Below, piece by piece: positions 36,172-47,284 of a DNA stretch of 64,000 bases. The stretch comes from Pseudorhizobium pelagicum (GTDB lineage Bacteria > Pseudomonadota > Alphaproteobacteria > Rhizobiales > Rhizobiaceae). The stretch spans positions 93,335-157,334 of the forward strand of contig JOKI01000008.1 in the NCBI GenBank assembly GCA_000722615.1. Direction: 5' to 3'. Under the pieces are notes generated by a model. That model worked only from the letters and a program-made list of their open reading frames with translations, did not search any database and was not told the origin of the DNA. How positions within the stretch are numbered: the stretch's first letter is position 1; every line of letters starts with the position of its first letter. Both the position numbers and the translations under genes were made by a program.

Positions 36172-38171
36172 TAGATTGAGCTCCCGAGCATCATCCAGGT
36201 GACGAGGGCGGCGACGCCGATGAGCATCGCAAACGCGTAGTGATAAAGATAGCCGGACTGCAGGCGCACGACGCCGCGGGTCACCTCGACGACGCGTGCA
36301 GCGACGCCGTTCGGACCGTAGGTGTCGATGACGCCGATGTCACCCTTCTTCCACAGGAAGCGGCCGAGGCTCTTGGCCGAGCGCACGAACAGGAAGTCGT
36401 AGATCTCGTCGAAGTACCACTTGTTGAGCAGGAAGTTGTAGAGAAGGCTCTGCTGCTCGGCCAGCCGCTTCGGCGTGGAAGGCGACTTGATGTACATGTA
36501 CCAGGCGGTGACGAAGCCAAGCGCCATCGCGACGAACGGGCTCCACTTCACCCACAGCGGCACGTGGTGGAATTCTTCGAGGATCTCGTTCTCCGGCAGC
36601 GTGAAGAGCGCACCCTTCCAGAACTCGCCGTATTCGTGACCGAAGAAATAGCCTTCGAACAGGACGCCGGCAACGACTGCCCCGATGGCCAGCACATAAA
36701 GCGGCACCAGCATGACCTGCGGCGATTCGTGGACGTGGTGCATCACGTCCGCGGAGGCCCGGGGCTTGCCGAAGAACGTGAGGAAAGCCAGGCGCCACGA
36801 GTAAAAGCTCGTGAACAGAGCCGCGATGACGAGAAGCGTGAATGCGAAGCCCGAGGCCAGCGAATGCGAGGCATAGGCGGATTCGATGATCACGTCCTTG
36901 GAGAAGAAGCCGGCAAAGCCGAACATCGTGCCGGGAATGCCGACGCCGGTCAGCGCCAGCGTGCCGATCGTCATCATCCAGAAGGTGACGGGGATGTGCT
37001 TGCGCAGGCCACCCATGTAACGCATGTCCTGTTCGCCATCGACGGCGTGGATCACCGAGCCGGCGCCCAGGAACAGGAGCGCCTTGAAGAAGGCGTGCGT
37101 GAAGAGGTGGAAGATCGCCGCGCCATAGGCGCCGACACCGAGCGCCACGAACATGTAGCCCAGCTGCGAGCAGGTGGAATAGGCGATGACCCGCTTGATG
37201 TCGTTCTGCACGAGACCGACGGTCGCGGCGAAGAAGGCGGTGATCGCACCGATCACGGTGACGACCAGCAGCGCATCGGGCGACAGTTCGAAGATCGGAG
37301 ACATGCGGGCGACGAGGAAGACGCCGGCGGTGACCATGGTGGCAGCATGGATGAGGGCCGAGACCGGGGTCGGGCCTTCCATGGCGTCCGGCAGCCAGGT
37401 GTGCAGCAGGAACTGCGCCGACTTGCCCATGGCGCCCATGAAGAGGAGGAGGCAGACGATCGTGAGCGCGCCGTAGCGGGTCACGTCCATGCCGAAGATG
37501 CTGGCGATCACGTCGCCACCTTCGGCCGCACCCTCGGCGGGAAGATAGCTGCCGGCGGCGGCAAAGATCGTTTCGAAGTTCAGCGATCCGAACAGCATGA
37601 AGATGCCGGCGATGCCGAGCAGGAAGCCGAAGTCGCCGACGCGATTGACGATGAAAGCCTTCATTGCGGCGGCGGAAGCCGAGGGCTTCTTGTACCAGAA
37701 TCCGATCAGCAGGTAGGAGGCGAGACCGACGCCTTCCCAGCCGAAGAACATCTGCACCAGGTTGTCGGAGGTCACCAGCATCAGCATGGCGAAGGTAAAG
37801 AGCGACAGATAGGCAAAGAAGCGCGGCCGATGTGGATCGTGGTGCATGTAGCCGATCGAATAGACGTGAACCAGCGTCGAGACCGTGTTGACGACGACGA
37901 ACATGACCGCCGTCAGCGTGTCGATGCGGAAGGCCCACTCGATGTCGATGCCGCCGGACTGGATCCAGCGCATGACGTCGACCTTGATCACCTCGCCGGC
38001 CTCACCGTGGGCCAGCGCGACGTTGAAGAAGACGATCCAGGACAGGATGGCCGCGACGATCATCAAGCCGCTGGTGATGTATTCGGATGCCTTGGCGCCG
38101 ATCGAGCGGCCGAAAAGGCCGGCGATCAGGAAGCCGATCAGGGGAAGAAAGACGATAGCCTTGTAGATCAT
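36171..38171 (-). CDS. nuoL: NADH-quinone oxidoreductase subunit L
   Basis: Largest antiporter-like subunit of complex I, 666 residues. It has the core of about fourteen segments ([78 protein letters not shown]) and the C-terminal extension that forms the long lateral helix along M and N (about 520-620, including [19 protein letters not shown]) with a final membrane anchor. It starts seven bases after nuoK. Confidence 0.96.
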   Translation of the reverse strand: MIYKAIVFLPLIGFLIAGLFGRSIGAKASEYITSGLMIVAAILSWIVFFNVALAHGEAGEVIKVDVMRWIQSGGIDIEWAFRIDTLTAVMFVVVNTVSTLVHVYSIGYMHHDPHRPRFFAYLSLFTFAMLMLVTSDNLVQMFFGWEGVGLASYLLIGFWYKKPSASAAAMKAFIVNRVGDFGFLLGIAGIFMLFGSLNFETIFAAAGSYLPAEGAAEGGDVIASIFGMDVTRYGALTIVCLLLFMGAMGKSAQFLLHTWLPDAMEGPTPVSALIHAATMVTAGVFLVARMSPIFELSPDALLVVTVIGAITAFFAATVGLVQNDIKRVIAYSTCSQLGYMFVALGVGAYGAAIFHLFTHAFFKALLFLGAGSVIHAVDGEQDMRYMGGLRKHIPVTFWMMTIGTLALTGVGIPGTMFGFAGFFSKDVIIESAYASHSLASGFAFTLLVIAALFTSFYSWRLAFLTFFGKPRASADVMHHVHESPQVMLVPLYVLAIGAVVAGVLFEGYFFGHEYGEFWKGALFTLPENEILEEFHHVPLWVKWSPFVAMALGFVTAWYMYIKSPSTPKRLAEQQSLLYNFLLNKWYFDEIYDFLFVRSAKSLGRFLWKKGDIGVIDTYGPNGVAARVVEVTRGVVRLQSGYLYHYAFAMLIGVAALVTWMMLGSSI

Positions 38172-38178
38172 GACCCGA

Positions 38179-38487
38179 TCAGCCCTTCATCATGTTGACG
38201 TCTTCGACCGCGATCGACCCGCGGTTGCGGTAGAAGACGACGAGAATTGCAAGCCCGATCGCAGCTTCCGCGGCCGCGACGGTCAGAATGAACAGTGCGA
38301 AGACCTGGCCGACGATGTCGTTCAGGAAGGAAGAGAAGGCGACCATGTTGAGGTTGACAGACAGTAGGATCAACTCGATCGACATCAGGATGATGATGAC
38401 GTTCTTGCGGTTCAGAAAGATGCCGAAGACGCCCAGGATAAAGAGGATGGCGCTGACCGTCAGGTAGTGGGAGAGACCGATTTCCAT
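38179..38487 (-). CDS. nuoK: NADH-quinone oxidoreductase subunit K
   Basis: Small membrane subunit of complex I, 102 residues and three membrane helices. Seen: [40 protein letters not shown], which carries the first essential glutamate, and [20 protein letters not shown] with the second. These glutamates form part of the central proton path. It lies 24 bases after nuoJ. Confidence 0.96.
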   Translation of the reverse strand: MEIGLSHYLTVSAILFILGVFGIFLNRKNVIIILMSIELILLSVNLNMVAFSSFLNDIVGQVFALFILTVAAAEAAIGLAILVVFYRNRGSIAVEDVNMMKG

Positions 38488-38511
38488 GTTCGTATTCCTT
38501 CTTCGCCTACC

Positions 38512-39126
38512 TTAGATACCTTGACCGGGCTTGACCTTGACCACCTCGACGGCGGTTTCGGGCGTGCGCGCAACCTGTGCAGAAATGTCCTGGCGCTTGA
38601 TGTTCTGCCGGTGACGCAGGGTCAGGACGATGGCGCCGATCATGGCGACCAGCAGCACCATCCCCGCGATCTGGAAGAAGTAGACGTAATGCGTGTAGAG
38701 CACGTCGCCGAGCACCGCCGTATTGGTTCGCACGAGCGGGTTCGGGATCGGCATGGTGATCGAGCTGGCGGCGACCGGCGTCAGCACGCTGCCGCCGATC
38801 ACGACGATCAACTCCGCGGCCACGATCAGACCGACCAGCACGCCGATGGGCGCATACTGAAGGACGCCCGACCGGAGCTCCGCAAAATCGATGTCGAGCA
38901 TCATCACGACAAAGAGGAAGAGGACGGCGACGGCGCCGATGTAGACGACGAGCAGGATCATCGCCAGGAACTCGGCGCCCGTCAGCAGGAACAGCCCCGC
39001 CGCGTTGAAGAAGACGAGGATCAGGAACAGAACCGAATGAACGGGGTTCTTTGCGGAGATGACCATGAAGGCCGAGGCCACAGCCACGAACGCGAAGAGA
39101 TAGAAGAAAACAGCCTGCAGAGCCAT
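38512..39126 (-). CDS. nuoJ: NADH-quinone oxidoreductase subunit J
   Basis: Membrane subunit of complex I, 204 residues with five membrane helices: MALQAVFFYLFAFVAVASAF, VLFLILVFFNAAGLFLLTGA, EFLAMILLVVYIGAVAVLFL (the conserved helix with the pi-bulge region), then two more and a polar C-terminus ending in KPGQGI. The start is the ATG at 39126; the open frame upstream shows no similarity. The gap of 129 bases to nuoI is the largest inside the cluster and contains no gene that I can recognise. Confidence 0.95.
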   Translation of the reverse strand: MALQAVFFYLFAFVAVASAFMVISAKNPVHSVLFLILVFFNAAGLFLLTGAEFLAMILLVVYIGAVAVLFLFVVMMLDIDFAELRSGVLQYAPIGVLVGLIVAAELIVVIGGSVLTPVAASSITMPIPNPLVRTNTAVLGDVLYTHYVYFFQIAGMVLLVAMIGAIVLTLRHRQNIKRQDISAQVARTPETAVEVVKVKPGQGI

Positions 39127-39255
39127 TACGGTGCCTTTTCGTCCTTGTCGGGAACGGGCGCATGCCCCTCCCCGTTCGTCCCGGGCCAGATGTGCCGACC
39201 GGGAATGTCCGTTCACATTGTCACTCCACCCGCGGATGCGGGCGGCTACGAATAC

Positions 39256-39747
39256 TCACCGGTATGGCGCGTCCTGCGCCATGTTGCGGGCGATCTCGCG
39301 CTCCCAGCGGTCGCCGTTGTCGAGCAGACGCGCCTTGTCGTAGTAGAGCTCCTCGCGGGTCTCCGTCGAGAACTCGAAGTTCGGACCCTCGACGATCGCA
39401 TCGACCGGGCAGGCTTCCTGGCAGAAGCCGCAGTAGATGCACTTCACCATGTCGATGTCGTAGCGCACCGTGCGGCGGGTGCCGTCGTTGCGACGCGGGC
39501 CGGCCTCGATGGTGATCGCCTGGGCGGGACAGATCGCCTCGCACAGCTTGCAGGCGATGCAGCGCTCTTCGCCGTTCGGGTAGCGGCGCAGGACGTGCTC
39601 GCCCCGGAACCGCGGCGATACCGGGTTCTTCTCGAACGGATAGTTGATCGTCGCCTTCGGCTTGAAGAAGTAGCGCATCGACAGGAAGAAAGCCGAGACG
39701 AACTCCTTCAGGAACAGCGAGTTGACGGTCTGAGTAAGACTTGCCAT
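39256..39747 (-). CDS. nuoI: NADH-quinone oxidoreductase subunit I
   Basis: Peripheral-arm subunit that carries two [4Fe-4S] clusters (N6a and N6b) close to the quinone site. 163 residues. An N-terminal amphipathic helix region ([20 protein letters not shown]) is followed by the two ferredoxin motifs [18 protein letters not shown] and [17 protein letters not shown], each with C-x2-C-x2-C-x3-C-P. The C-terminus ends MAQDAPYR, typical for alphaproteobacteria. Confidence 0.97.
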   Translation of the reverse strand: MASLTQTVNSLFLKEFVSAFFLSMRYFFKPKATINYPFEKNPVSPRFRGEHVLRRYPNGEERCIACKLCEAICPAQAITIEAGPRRNDGTRRTVRYDIDMVKCIYCGFCQEACPVDAIVEGPNFEFSTETREELYYDKARLLDNGDRWEREIARNMAQDAPYR

Positions 39748-39786
39748 CGTTATTCTCCAGTGCGGGTCAAAGCGAGAGAGGGCATG

Positions 39787-40833
39787 CTATGCCCACCCCA
39801 TCAGCTTGAGCACGAATGCGGTGATGATGACCATGGCGAGCGAGAGCGGAAGGAAGACCTTCCAGCCCAGCCGCATCAGCTGGTCGTAGCGGTAGCGCGG
39901 GACGAATGCCTTCACCATGGAGTAGCCGAAGAAGATCAGCAGCACCTTCATGATGAACCAGACGATGCCCGGGACCCAGTTGAGGATCCAGATGTCGACC
40001 GGCGGCAGCCAGCCCCCAAGGAAGAGGATCGTCGTCAGCGAGCAGATCAGCAGGATGGCCGCATATTCGCTCAGCATCAGCATCATGTACGGCGCCGAGG
40101 AGTATTCGACCATGTAGCCGGCGACGAGCTCCGATTCCGCTTCCGGAAGATCGAAGGGCGGACGGTTGGTTTCCGCAAGTCCCGAGATGAAGAAGATGAT
40201 GAACATCGGGAAGAGCGGCAGCCAGTGCCAGTCGAGGAACGAGGCCGGCAGACCCATCATCGTGCCGAGGCCGTCCCGCTGGGCAAAGACCATGTCGGAA
40301 AGATTGAGCGATCCGACGCAGAGCAGAACCGTGACGAGGACGAAGCCGATCGAGACCTCATAGGAGACCATCTGCGCCGCCGAGCGCAGCGCGCCGAGGA
40401 ACGGATACTTCGAGTTCGACGCCCAGCCCGCCATGATGATCCCGTAGACCTCCAGCGAAGAGATCGCGAAGATGTAGAGGATGCCGACGTTGATGTTGGC
40501 GATCACCCAGTTCTCGTTGAACGGGATCACGGCCCAGGTGGCGAGCGCCAGCGTCACCGAGACGAGCGGCGCCAGCAGGAAGACCCCCTTGTTGGCACCC
40601 GAGGGGATGATCGGCTCCTTGAAGACGAACTTCAACAGATCCGCGAAGGACTGGAACAGACCCCAGGGGCCGACGACGTTGGGGCCGCGACGCAGCTGCA
40701 CGGCCGCCCAGACCTTGCGGTCGGCGTAGAGGATGTAGGCGATGAAGACCAGGAGACAGACGAGGACCAGCAGCGACTGGGCAATCATCACCAGCGCGGG
40801 CCAACCGTAGGTCGAGAAGAATGTATCGTCCAT
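39787..40833 (-). CDS. nuoH: NADH-quinone oxidoreductase subunit H
   Basis: Membrane subunit that joins the peripheral arm and forms much of the quinone-binding chamber. 348 residues from the ATG at 40833 ([20 protein letters not shown]), eight or nine membrane helices. Conserved loops: [53 protein letters not shown] with the key glutamate, and [20 protein letters not shown]. The latter lines the quinone cavity. It starts eight bases after the nuoG stop. Confidence 0.96.
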   Translation of the reverse strand: MDDTFFSTYGWPALVMIAQSLLVLVCLLVFIAYILYADRKVWAAVQLRRGPNVVGPWGLFQSFADLLKFVFKEPIIPSGANKGVFLLAPLVSVTLALATWAVIPFNENWVIANINVGILYIFAISSLEVYGIIMAGWASNSKYPFLGALRSAAQMVSYEVSIGFVLVTVLLCVGSLNLSDMVFAQRDGLGTMMGLPASFLDWHWLPLFPMFIIFFISGLAETNRPPFDLPEAESELVAGYMVEYSSAPYMMLMLSEYAAILLICSLTTILFLGGWLPPVDIWILNWVPGIVWFIMKVLLIFFGYSMVKAFVPRYRYDQLMRLGWKVFLPLSLAMVIITAFVLKLMGWA

Positions 40834-40841
40834 AATTCCTG

Positions 40842-42923
40842 TTACTCCGCCGCAGCCTTGAAATTGTCGCGGGCCAATGCCGAGCATTCGGCCATCACGG
40901 CCGACGCGCGGGCAATTGGGTTCGTCAAATAGAAGTCTTTGATCGGCGACGCAAATCCAGACTTGCTCATCTCACCGGCTTTTTCGCCAAGTGCGGCGAT
41001 TTCGCTGACGTTGCCCACCGCAATCTCGTCCAGAGCGGCAAAATGCGGGTAGGCCTCATAGAGCTTGGCGCGCAATGCGTAGAGAGAATCAAACGGCAGC
41101 TTCTGGCCCAGCACGTCCGACAGAGCCCGGATGATCGCCCAGTCCTCACGGGCCTCACCCGGCGCGAAGCCTGCCCGGTTGCCCATCTGGACGCGCCCTT
41201 CGGTGTTGACCCAGGTACCGGACTTTTCGGTATAGGCTGCCGCCGGCAGGATGACGTCGGCGTGATGGGCACCGGCATCCCCGTGGCTGCCGATGTAGAC
41301 GGTGAACTTCGCACCCTTGCGGGAGAAGTCCAGCTCGTCTGCACCGAGCAGGAAGAGGACATCCATGCCGGTCAGCATCTCGGCTGCATTGACGCCCTTG
41401 GCGCCGGGCACGAAGCCGAGATCGAGACCGCCGACACGCGAGGCTGCCGTATGCAGGACGCCGAAGCCGTTCCATTCGTCCGTCAGCGCACCGACGGCGT
41501 TTGCAAGCTTCGATGCGGCGTTCAGGATGGCAGCGCCATCGGCACGCGTCAGGGCGCCCTGCCCGACGATGATCATCGGGTTCTTGGCGTTGCGCAGCTT
41601 GTCGAGGAAGTCGCCGGTACCATTGACGAGTTCGCCCAGGGTGTCGGGGCCTGATCCGAGGTACTCGTAGTCGTAGCGCAGATCGCCACCCTCGCCGATC
41701 ACGCCGATCGGGAAGTTGCCGCGGCGCCAGCGCTTGCGAATGCGGGCGTTCAGCACTGCCGCCTCGAGCCGCGGGTTGGCGCCGATCAGGAGAAGCGCGT
41801 CGGCCCGGTCGATGCCTTCGATGGTCGGGTTGAACAGGTAGCTGGCGCGGCCGAGCGACGGGTCGAGCGCAACACCATCCTGGCGGCAGTCGAGGTTGTC
41901 GGAGCCGAGCGAGCGGATCAGCTCCTTCAGGGCGTACATTTCTTCGACGGCAGCGAGATCGCCGGCAATTGCGCCGATCTTGTCGGCCGAGGTGGCCGAC
42001 ACGGCCGCCTTGATGGCAGCGAAGGCTTCGCCCCAGCTGGCAGCCTGCAGGCGGCCGTCACGGCGCACGTAGGGCCGGTCAAGGCGCTGCGTCTTCAGGC
42101 CGTCCCAGATGAAGCGGGTCTTGTCGGAGATCCACTCCTCGTTCACCTGCTCGTTGATGCGCGGCATGATGCGCATGACTTCGCGGCCGCGCGTATCGAC
42201 GCGGATCGCGGAGCCCAGCGCATCCATGACGTCGATCGATTCGGTCTTGCCGAGTTCCCACGGACGCGCGGTGAAGGCGAAGGGACGCGAAGTCAGCGCA
42301 CCGACGGGGCAGAGGTCGATGACATTGCCCTGCAGCTCGGAGGTCATGGCGTGTTCGAGATAGGTCGTGATCTCGGCGTCCTCGCCGCGGCCGATCAGGC
42401 CGAGCTCGGAAATGCCGCCGACTTCCGTCGTGAAGCGGACGCAGCGCGTGCAGTGAATGCAGCGGTTCATCACGGTCTTGACGAGCGGGCCGATGTATTT
42501 GTCTTCGACGGCGCGCTTGTTCTCCGTGTAGCGGGAGGCGTCCATGCCGAAGGCCATGGCCTGGTCCTGCAGGTCGCATTCGCCGCCCTGGTCACAGATC
42601 GGGCAATCCAGCGGGTGGTTGATGAGCAGGAACTCCATCACCCCTTCGCGGGCCTTCTTGACCATCGGCGTGTTGGTATAGACCTCCGGCAGCTCGCCAT
42701 TCGGGCCGGGACGGACGTCGCGCACGCCCATGGCGCAGGAGGCGGCGGGCTTCGGCGGACCGCCCTTCACCTCGACCAGACACATGCGGCAGTTGCCCGC
42801 CACGGACAGGCGCTCGTGGAAACAGAAGCGCGGAACCTCGGCGCCGGCTTCCTCGCACGCCTGCAACAGCGTGAAATGATCCGGAACCTCGATTTCCTTG
42901 CCGTCAACCTTCAGCTTTGCCAT
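40842..42923 (-). CDS. nuoG: NADH-quinone oxidoreductase subunit G
   Basis: Largest peripheral-arm subunit of complex I, 693 residues. The N-terminal [2Fe-2S] ferredoxin domain contains [20 protein letters not shown]; next is the His/Cys [4Fe-4S] motif [19 protein letters not shown] and [16 protein letters not shown] with the further cluster. The rest is a molybdopterin-oxidoreductase-like domain without cofactor function. The 693-residue length is the mitochondrial-like alphaproteobacterial form (the Escherichia coli subunit is about 900). It is 52 bases after the helix-hairpin-helix gene. Confidence 0.96.
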   Translation of the reverse strand: MAKLKVDGKEIEVPDHFTLLQACEEAGAEVPRFCFHERLSVAGNCRMCLVEVKGGPPKPAASCAMGVRDVRPGPNGELPEVYTNTPMVKKAREGVMEFLLINHPLDCPICDQGGECDLQDQAMAFGMDASRYTENKRAVEDKYIGPLVKTVMNRCIHCTRCVRFTTEVGGISELGLIGRGEDAEITTYLEHAMTSELQGNVIDLCPVGALTSRPFAFTARPWELGKTESIDVMDALGSAIRVDTRGREVMRIMPRINEQVNEEWISDKTRFIWDGLKTQRLDRPYVRRDGRLQAASWGEAFAAIKAAVSATSADKIGAIAGDLAAVEEMYALKELIRSLGSDNLDCRQDGVALDPSLGRASYLFNPTIEGIDRADALLLIGANPRLEAAVLNARIRKRWRRGNFPIGVIGEGGDLRYDYEYLGSGPDTLGELVNGTGDFLDKLRNAKNPMIIVGQGALTRADGAAILNAASKLANAVGALTDEWNGFGVLHTAASRVGGLDLGFVPGAKGVNAAEMLTGMDVLFLLGADELDFSRKGAKFTVYIGSHGDAGAHHADVILPAAAYTEKSGTWVNTEGRVQMGNRAGFAPGEAREDWAIIRALSDVLGQKLPFDSLYALRAKLYEAYPHFAALDEIAVGNVSEIAALGEKAGEMSKSGFASPIKDFYLTNPIARASAVMAECSALARDNFKAAAE

Positions 42924-42975
42924 CGTCTCACTTACGTCCTGTGTTCATCCCGCGGCCTGAAGCCGGGGAAAATCC

Positions 42976-43611
42976 TTACTCTGCCAGCTTCCTGGCTTGG
43001 CCGACCCAGTCGTCCCTGCCGATGCGCCCATCGAGCCCGAGAGCCTCGTCGAATTTGGCAATATCGTCCTCGCTCCACGAAGCGATCTGAGCGACGCGGC
43101 TCACACCGTTTTCCTGCAGCACCTGTTCAAGCTTCGGACCGATCCCCTTGATCTTCTTCAGGTCTTCCGTCTTGGCACCGGCTGCAGGCTTGCTGGCCGG
43201 CTTTGCCTTGGCGGTGCGCTTCGGCTGCGCCTTGGGTTCTGTCCTGGCCTTCGCAACCTTGGCCGCCGGAGCGCCGGCCGTCTTCTGACGCGGCGCTCTG
43301 GGCTTTGGAGCGGGAGCCGGTTCGGCGGGCGTCTGCGCCGTCTTTTCCGGCGGCGCGGCGACCCCACTCGTCTCCTGTGCGCTGTTCAGGCGCTTCGAGG
43401 TTTCCAGGGCGCTCTGGAGCGCACCGAAGAAGGCGCTGGCGAACTGGCTGGTGATCGTCAACCCGACCGCCGTTGCGGTCGCCATGGCGGCGGCCGACTG
43501 CGCCATCAGTGGGTTCATGGCCAGAGCTTCGGCGAAAGGCGCGCGCGCGGGATCGGCCGCAGGCTTGTCTGCCGCCGCCTTCCCCTCGGGTCCTGTCACC
43601 GGTTGCTTCAC
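42976..43611 (-). CDS. Helix-hairpin-helix protein encoded between nuoF and nuoG
   Basis: 211-residue protein of three parts: an N-terminal hydrophobic/helical segment (MNPLMAQSAAAMATATAVGL, TSQFASAFFGALQSALETSK), resembling a phasin-like or membrane-adjacent stretch; a low-complexity lysine/alanine/proline linker (about 80-150); and a C-terminal helix-hairpin-helix domain (DLKKIKGIGPKLEQVLQENG, then SRVAQIASWSEDDIAKFDEA). Rhizobial genomes carry such a gene here, often called a 21 kDa complex I protein or NuoE-related because the same domain ends some NuoE proteins. I choose GTG at 43611, four bases after the nuoF stop, with GGAG seven bases upstream. Role in complex I is unproven. Confidence 0.75.
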   Translation of the reverse strand: MKQPVTGPEGKAAADKPAADPARAPFAEALAMNPLMAQSAAAMATATAVGLTITSQFASAFFGALQSALETSKRLNSAQETSGVAAPPEKTAQTPAEPAPAPKPRAPRQKTAGAPAAKVAKARTEPKAQPKRTAKAKPASKPAAGAKTEDLKKIKGIGPKLEQVLQENGVSRVAQIASWSEDDIAKFDEALGLDGRIGRDDWVGQARKLAE

Positions 43612-43615
43612 CAGA

Positions 43616-44920
43616 TTACTCCGCCGCTTCCATGACGGCGCCATGGGCCATCGCGTTGTGGGTATAGCGATCGATGCGCGCCTCGATCTCCGGACGGAAA
43701 TTGCGGATCAGGCCTTGGACCGGCCAGGCCGCAGCATCGCCGAGCGCGCAGATGGTATGGCCCTCGATCTGCTTCGACACCTGCAACAGCATGTCGATTT
43801 CGCGCTTCTGGGCGTTGCCTGTCACCATGCGCTCCATCACCCGCCACATCCAGCCGGTGCCTTCGCGGCACGGCGTGCACTGGCCGCAGCTCTCGTGCTT
43901 GAAGAAGGCCGAGAGACGGGCGATCGCCTTGATGACATCCGTCGACTTGTCCATGACGATGATCGCCGCGGTGCCGAAGGACGACTTCTTCTCACGCATG
44001 CCGTCGAAGTCCATGATCGCGTCTTCCATGTCCTCGCCCCGGATGATCGGGCAGGAGGCGCCGCCTGGAATGACAGCCATCAGATTGTCCCAGCCGCCGC
44101 GCACGCCACCGGCGTGCTTCTCGATCAGCTCCCGGAACGGGATGCTCATCGCCTCTTCCACGGTGCAGGGCTTGTTGACGTGGCCGGAGATCATGAACAG
44201 CTTGGTGCCGACGTTGTTCGGGCGGCCGATCGAGGAGAACCAGCCGGCGCCGCGGCGCAGGATGGTCGGCGCAACGGCAATCGACTCGACGTTGTTGACG
44301 GTCGTCGGGCAGCCGTAGAGGCCCATGTTGGCCGGGAACGGCGGCTTCAGGCGCGGCTGGCCCTTCTTGCCTTCCAGGCTCTCCAGGAGCGCCGTTTCTT
44401 CGCCGCAGATATAGGCGCCGGCGCCGTGATGCACGAAGATGTCGAAGTCCCAGCCGTTCTTGTTGTTCGTGCCGAGGAGGCCCGCGTCGTAGCACTCGTC
44501 GATGGCCGCCTGCAGCGCCTCGCGCTCGCGCATGTATTCGCCGCGGACGTAGATGTAGGCGGTGTGTGCGCCCATGGCGAAACCGGCGATGACGCAGCCT
44601 TCGATCAGCGTGTGCGGATCATGGCGCAGGATCTCGCGGTCCTTGCAGGTGCCCGGCTCCGATTCGTCGGCATTGACGACGAGGTAATGCGGACGTCCAT
44701 CGGATTCCTTGGGCATGAAGGACCACTTGAGACCGGTCGGGAAGCCGGCGCCGCCGCGGCCGCGCAGGCCCGACGCCTTCATCTCGTCGATGATCCAGTC
44801 GCGGCCCTTCTCGATGATCTGCTTGGTACCGTCCCAGTGGCCGCGGCTCATCGCGCCCTTCAGGGACTTGTCCTTGAGACCGTAGATATTGGTAAAGATG
44901 CGATCCTGGTCTTTTAGCAT
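43616..44920 (-). CDS. nuoF: NADH-quinone oxidoreductase subunit F
   Basis: NADH-oxidising flavoprotein subunit of complex I, 434 residues. FMN/NADH-binding segments: [35 protein letters not shown] and [20 protein letters not shown]. The [4Fe-4S] cluster N3 is bound by [20 protein letters not shown] plus a later cysteine in [13 protein letters not shown]. It takes electrons from NADH and passes them to NuoE and NuoG. It lies 89 bases after nuoE, a gap without recognisable gene. Confidence 0.97.
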   Translation of the reverse strand: MLKDQDRIFTNIYGLKDKSLKGAMSRGHWDGTKQIIEKGRDWIIDEMKASGLRGRGGAGFPTGLKWSFMPKESDGRPHYLVVNADESEPGTCKDREILRHDPHTLIEGCVIAGFAMGAHTAYIYVRGEYMREREALQAAIDECYDAGLLGTNNKNGWDFDIFVHHGAGAYICGEETALLESLEGKKGQPRLKPPFPANMGLYGCPTTVNNVESIAVAPTILRRGAGWFSSIGRPNNVGTKLFMISGHVNKPCTVEEAMSIPFRELIEKHAGGVRGGWDNLMAVIPGGASCPIIRGEDMEDAIMDFDGMREKKSSFGTAAIIVMDKSTDVIKAIARLSAFFKHESCGQCTPCREGTGWMWRVMERMVTGNAQKREIDMLLQVSKQIEGHTICALGDAAAWPVQGLIRNFRPEIEARIDRYTHNAMAHGAVMEAAE

Positions 44921-45009
44921 GATCTATTCCACCGGTCCGCCGACATCCGAGGTCGGCCATTGATATGCATCATGCGGCCAACGGCATGGCCACACAACAA
45001 TAGCATTGC

Positions 45010-45945
45010 TTACGAAGTCTCACCGTCCGGCGAGGGCTTCTTGCGTGTGCGCTTCGGCTTGGCGTCGCCCGAGACGGCACCCGGCTCCGGCGGCGCGCCT
45101 TCGGCGGCGCTGCCGGCGCGCTTGCGGTCGGGCTTCGCCGTCGCCTTCGTTCCCGACAGCGGCTGCGTCTCGGCCGTCTCGACGCGCTCCTGGGCGCCGG
45201 CCTTGTCGGTCACCGGCGTCTTGATAGACTTGTCACCCTCTTCCGCCGTGTCCTTGGCGCGACCGGCATCGGTCGGCGCCATGGGGGCTGATTGGGCCTC
45301 CGGCTTCGACTCCAGGTTGGTGCGCACCGGGCGGATCTCTTCCGTCAGCGTCGTCGGGCCGCCGACGGGGGCAGACACCAGACGGTCCACCTGCGGACCG
45401 GGCGTGATTTCATTGCCTCGTCCGGCGTGGAAGCGATCGATGATGTGCTCGAGCTGCGTCGGCGTCAGGTCCTCATAGGCATCCTTGAAGATCATCACCA
45501 TCGGTGCGTTGACGCAGGCGCCCTGACATTCCACCTCTTCCCAGGACAGCGTGCCGTCCTCGTTGAGGTGGAGGGGGTCGGCGTGGATCTTGCTCTTGCA
45601 GACCTTGATCAGGTCCTCGGCGCCGCGCAGCATGCAGGGCGTCGTGCCGCAGACCTGCACGTGGGCGCGGGTGCCGACCGGCTTCAGCTGGAACTGGGTG
45701 TAGAAGGTCGCCACTTCCAGGACGCGGATGAAGGCCATGTCGAGCTTCTGCGCGACGAATTCGATGGCCGCGCGCGTCACCCAGCCGTCCTGCTCCTGGG
45801 CCCGCATCAGAAGCGGGATCACGGCGGACTGCTGACGCCCCTCCGGATACTTGCGGATGGTGGCCTCGGCCCAGCCGGCGTTCTCCTCGTTAAAGGCGAA
45901 GGCTGACGGTTGGACATTGTCTTCGGCTAGTCGACGAACGGACAT
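45010..45945 (-). CDS. nuoE: NADH-quinone oxidoreductase subunit E with long C-terminal tail
   Basis: 24 kDa-type subunit with a thioredoxin-like [2Fe-2S] domain. The conserved part spans about residues 15-185; cluster ligands are C99 and C104 (VCGTTPCMLRG) and C140 and C144 (ECQGACVNAP). The usual family length is about 160-180 residues; here a tail of about 125 residues follows, rich in proline, alanine, glutamate and lysine and ending in basic KPKRTRKKPS. The tail looks disordered. Similar tails occur in other rhizobial NuoE proteins, and in some a helix-hairpin-helix domain is fused there; in this genome that domain is in the gene after nuoF. It starts six bases after a short 22-codon frame. 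Confidence 0.95.
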   Translation of the reverse strand: MSVRRLAEDNVQPSAFAFNEENAGWAEATIRKYPEGRQQSAVIPLLMRAQEQDGWVTRAAIEFVAQKLDMAFIRVLEVATFYTQFQLKPVGTRAHVQVCGTTPCMLRGAEDLIKVCKSKIHADPLHLNEDGTLSWEEVECQGACVNAPMVMIFKDAYEDLTPTQLEHIIDRFHAGRGNEITPGPQVDRLVSAPVGGPTTLTEEIRPVRTNLESKPEAQSAPMAPTDAGRAKDTAEEGDKSIKTPVTDKAGAQERVETAETQPLSGTKATAKPDRKRAGSAAEGAPPEPGAVSGDAKPKRTRKKPSPDGETS

Positions 45946-45951
45946 TCTTTC

Positions 45952-46020
45952 TTACGCCTTATCAGTCTTGGAACCGCACTGCCCCGAAGCAGCGCCTGTT
46001 GAAGCCACGAAGCGGGTCAT
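45952..46020 (-). CDS. Possible 22-residue frame coupling nuoD to nuoE
   Basis: A short frame begins with ATG overlapping the nuoD stop (TGATG) and ends six bases before the nuoE ATG. The product would be [20 protein letters not shown] plus two residues, with no membrane segment or known motif. Stop-start overlap at one end and near contact at the other suggest that it could carry ribosomes from nuoD to nuoE. It may also be chance. Confidence 0.25.
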   Translation of the reverse strand: MTRFVASTGAASGQCGSKTDKA

Positions 46021-47210
46021 CAGCGATCCACCTCGCCGAACACGATGTCGAGCGAACCGAGGATCGCCGAGACGTCGGCCAGCTGGTGGCCGCGGCACAT
46101 GAAGTCCATCGCCTGCAGATGGGCATAGCCCGGCGCGCGGATCTTCAGGCGGTAGGGCTTGTTGGTGCCGTCGGCGACGAGATAGACGCCGAACTCGCCC
46201 TTGGGCGCCTCGACGGCCGCATACACTTCGCCGGCCGGCACGTGGTAGCCTTCCGTGTAGAGCTTGAAGTGGTGGATCAGCGCTTCCATCGAGCGCTTCA
46301 TCTCGCCACGCTTCGGCGGCACGACCTTGCCGTCCAGCGACGACACGGGGCCGACCTTGGCGTCGCCCATCAGGCGGTTGACGCACTGCTTCATGATCTT
46401 CACGGATTCGCGCATCTCGATCATGCGGATCACGTAGCGGTCGAAACAGTCGCCGTTCTTGCCGATCGGAATGTCGAAGTCCATGTCGGCGTAGCATTCG
46501 TAGGGCTGCGACTTGCGCAGGTCCCAGGCAGCGCCGGAGCCGCGCACCATGACGCCCGAGAAGCCCCAGGCCCAGCAGTCTTCCAGCGAGACGACGCCGA
46601 TGTCGACGTTGCGCTGCTTGAAGATGCGGTTGCCGGTCAAAAGCTCGTCGATGTCGTCCAGCGTGCCGAGGAAGGGATCGCACCAGGCGCCGATGTCTTC
46701 CACCAGCTCCGGCGGCAGGTCCTGGTGGACGCCGCCCGGGCGGAAGTAGGCCGCATGCATCCGCGAACCGGAGGCGCGCTCGTAGAAGACCATCAGCTTC
46801 TCGCGCTCCTCGAAGCCCCAGAGCGGCGGCGTCAGCGCGCCGACGTCCATGGCCTGCGTGGTGACGTTGAGCAGATGCGACAGGATGCGGCTGATCTCGG
46901 AATAGAGCACGCGGATCAGCTGGCCGCGGATCGGGATCTCGAGGCCGAGCAGCTTTTCCACCGCCAGACAGTAGGCATGCTCCTGGACCATCGGCGCGAC
47001 ATAGTCGAGGCGATCGAAATAGGGCAGCGCCTGCAGGTAGGTCTTCGTCTCGATCAGCTTCTCGGTGCCGCGGTGCAGCAGGCCGATGTGCGGATCGACC
47101 CGCTCGACGATCTCGCCGTCGAGCTCCAGCACAAGCCGCAACACGCCGTGCGCCGCCGGATGCTGCGGTCCGAAGTTGATGTTGAAGTTGCGGACGTTGT
47201 GTTCGTTCAT
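46020..47210 (-). CDS. nuoD: NADH-quinone oxidoreductase subunit D
   Basis: 49 kDa-type subunit of complex I that forms the quinone pocket with NuoB. 396 residues from the ATG at 47210 ([20 protein letters not shown]). Conserved: [34 protein letters not shown] with the quinone-gating His, [35 protein letters not shown] and the C-terminal [11 protein letters not shown]. It has lost the hydrogenase nickel ligands, as all NuoD proteins have. NuoC ends 74 bases upstream. Confidence 0.97.
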   Translation of the reverse strand: MNEHNVRNFNINFGPQHPAAHGVLRLVLELDGEIVERVDPHIGLLHRGTEKLIETKTYLQALPYFDRLDYVAPMVQEHAYCLAVEKLLGLEIPIRGQLIRVLYSEISRILSHLLNVTTQAMDVGALTPPLWGFEEREKLMVFYERASGSRMHAAYFRPGGVHQDLPPELVEDIGAWCDPFLGTLDDIDELLTGNRIFKQRNVDIGVVSLEDCWAWGFSGVMVRGSGAAWDLRKSQPYECYADMDFDIPIGKNGDCFDRYVIRMIEMRESVKIMKQCVNRLMGDAKVGPVSSLDGKVVPPKRGEMKRSMEALIHHFKLYTEGYHVPAGEVYAAVEAPKGEFGVYLVADGTNKPYRLKIRAPGYAHLQAMDFMCRGHQLADVSAILGSLDIVFGEVDR

Positions 47211-47284
47211 TCTGTCAGCTCCATGCCGAGCGGCCATGCCGAACGGCGGAATGAAAAGCAGCGACGGCGCCGAGACGCCGCTTT

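Noticed and set aside
36240..38198. Very long open frame opposite nuoL (and similar ones opposite nuoM, lon and the phytase-like gene)
   Set aside because: Antisense shadows created by codon bias in GC-rich genes; no family features, no ribosome sites, and the opposite strand encodes clear proteins.
44921..45009. Possible small gene between nuoE and nuoF
   Set aside because: All frames are short or interrupted and no ribosome site fits; left as non-coding.
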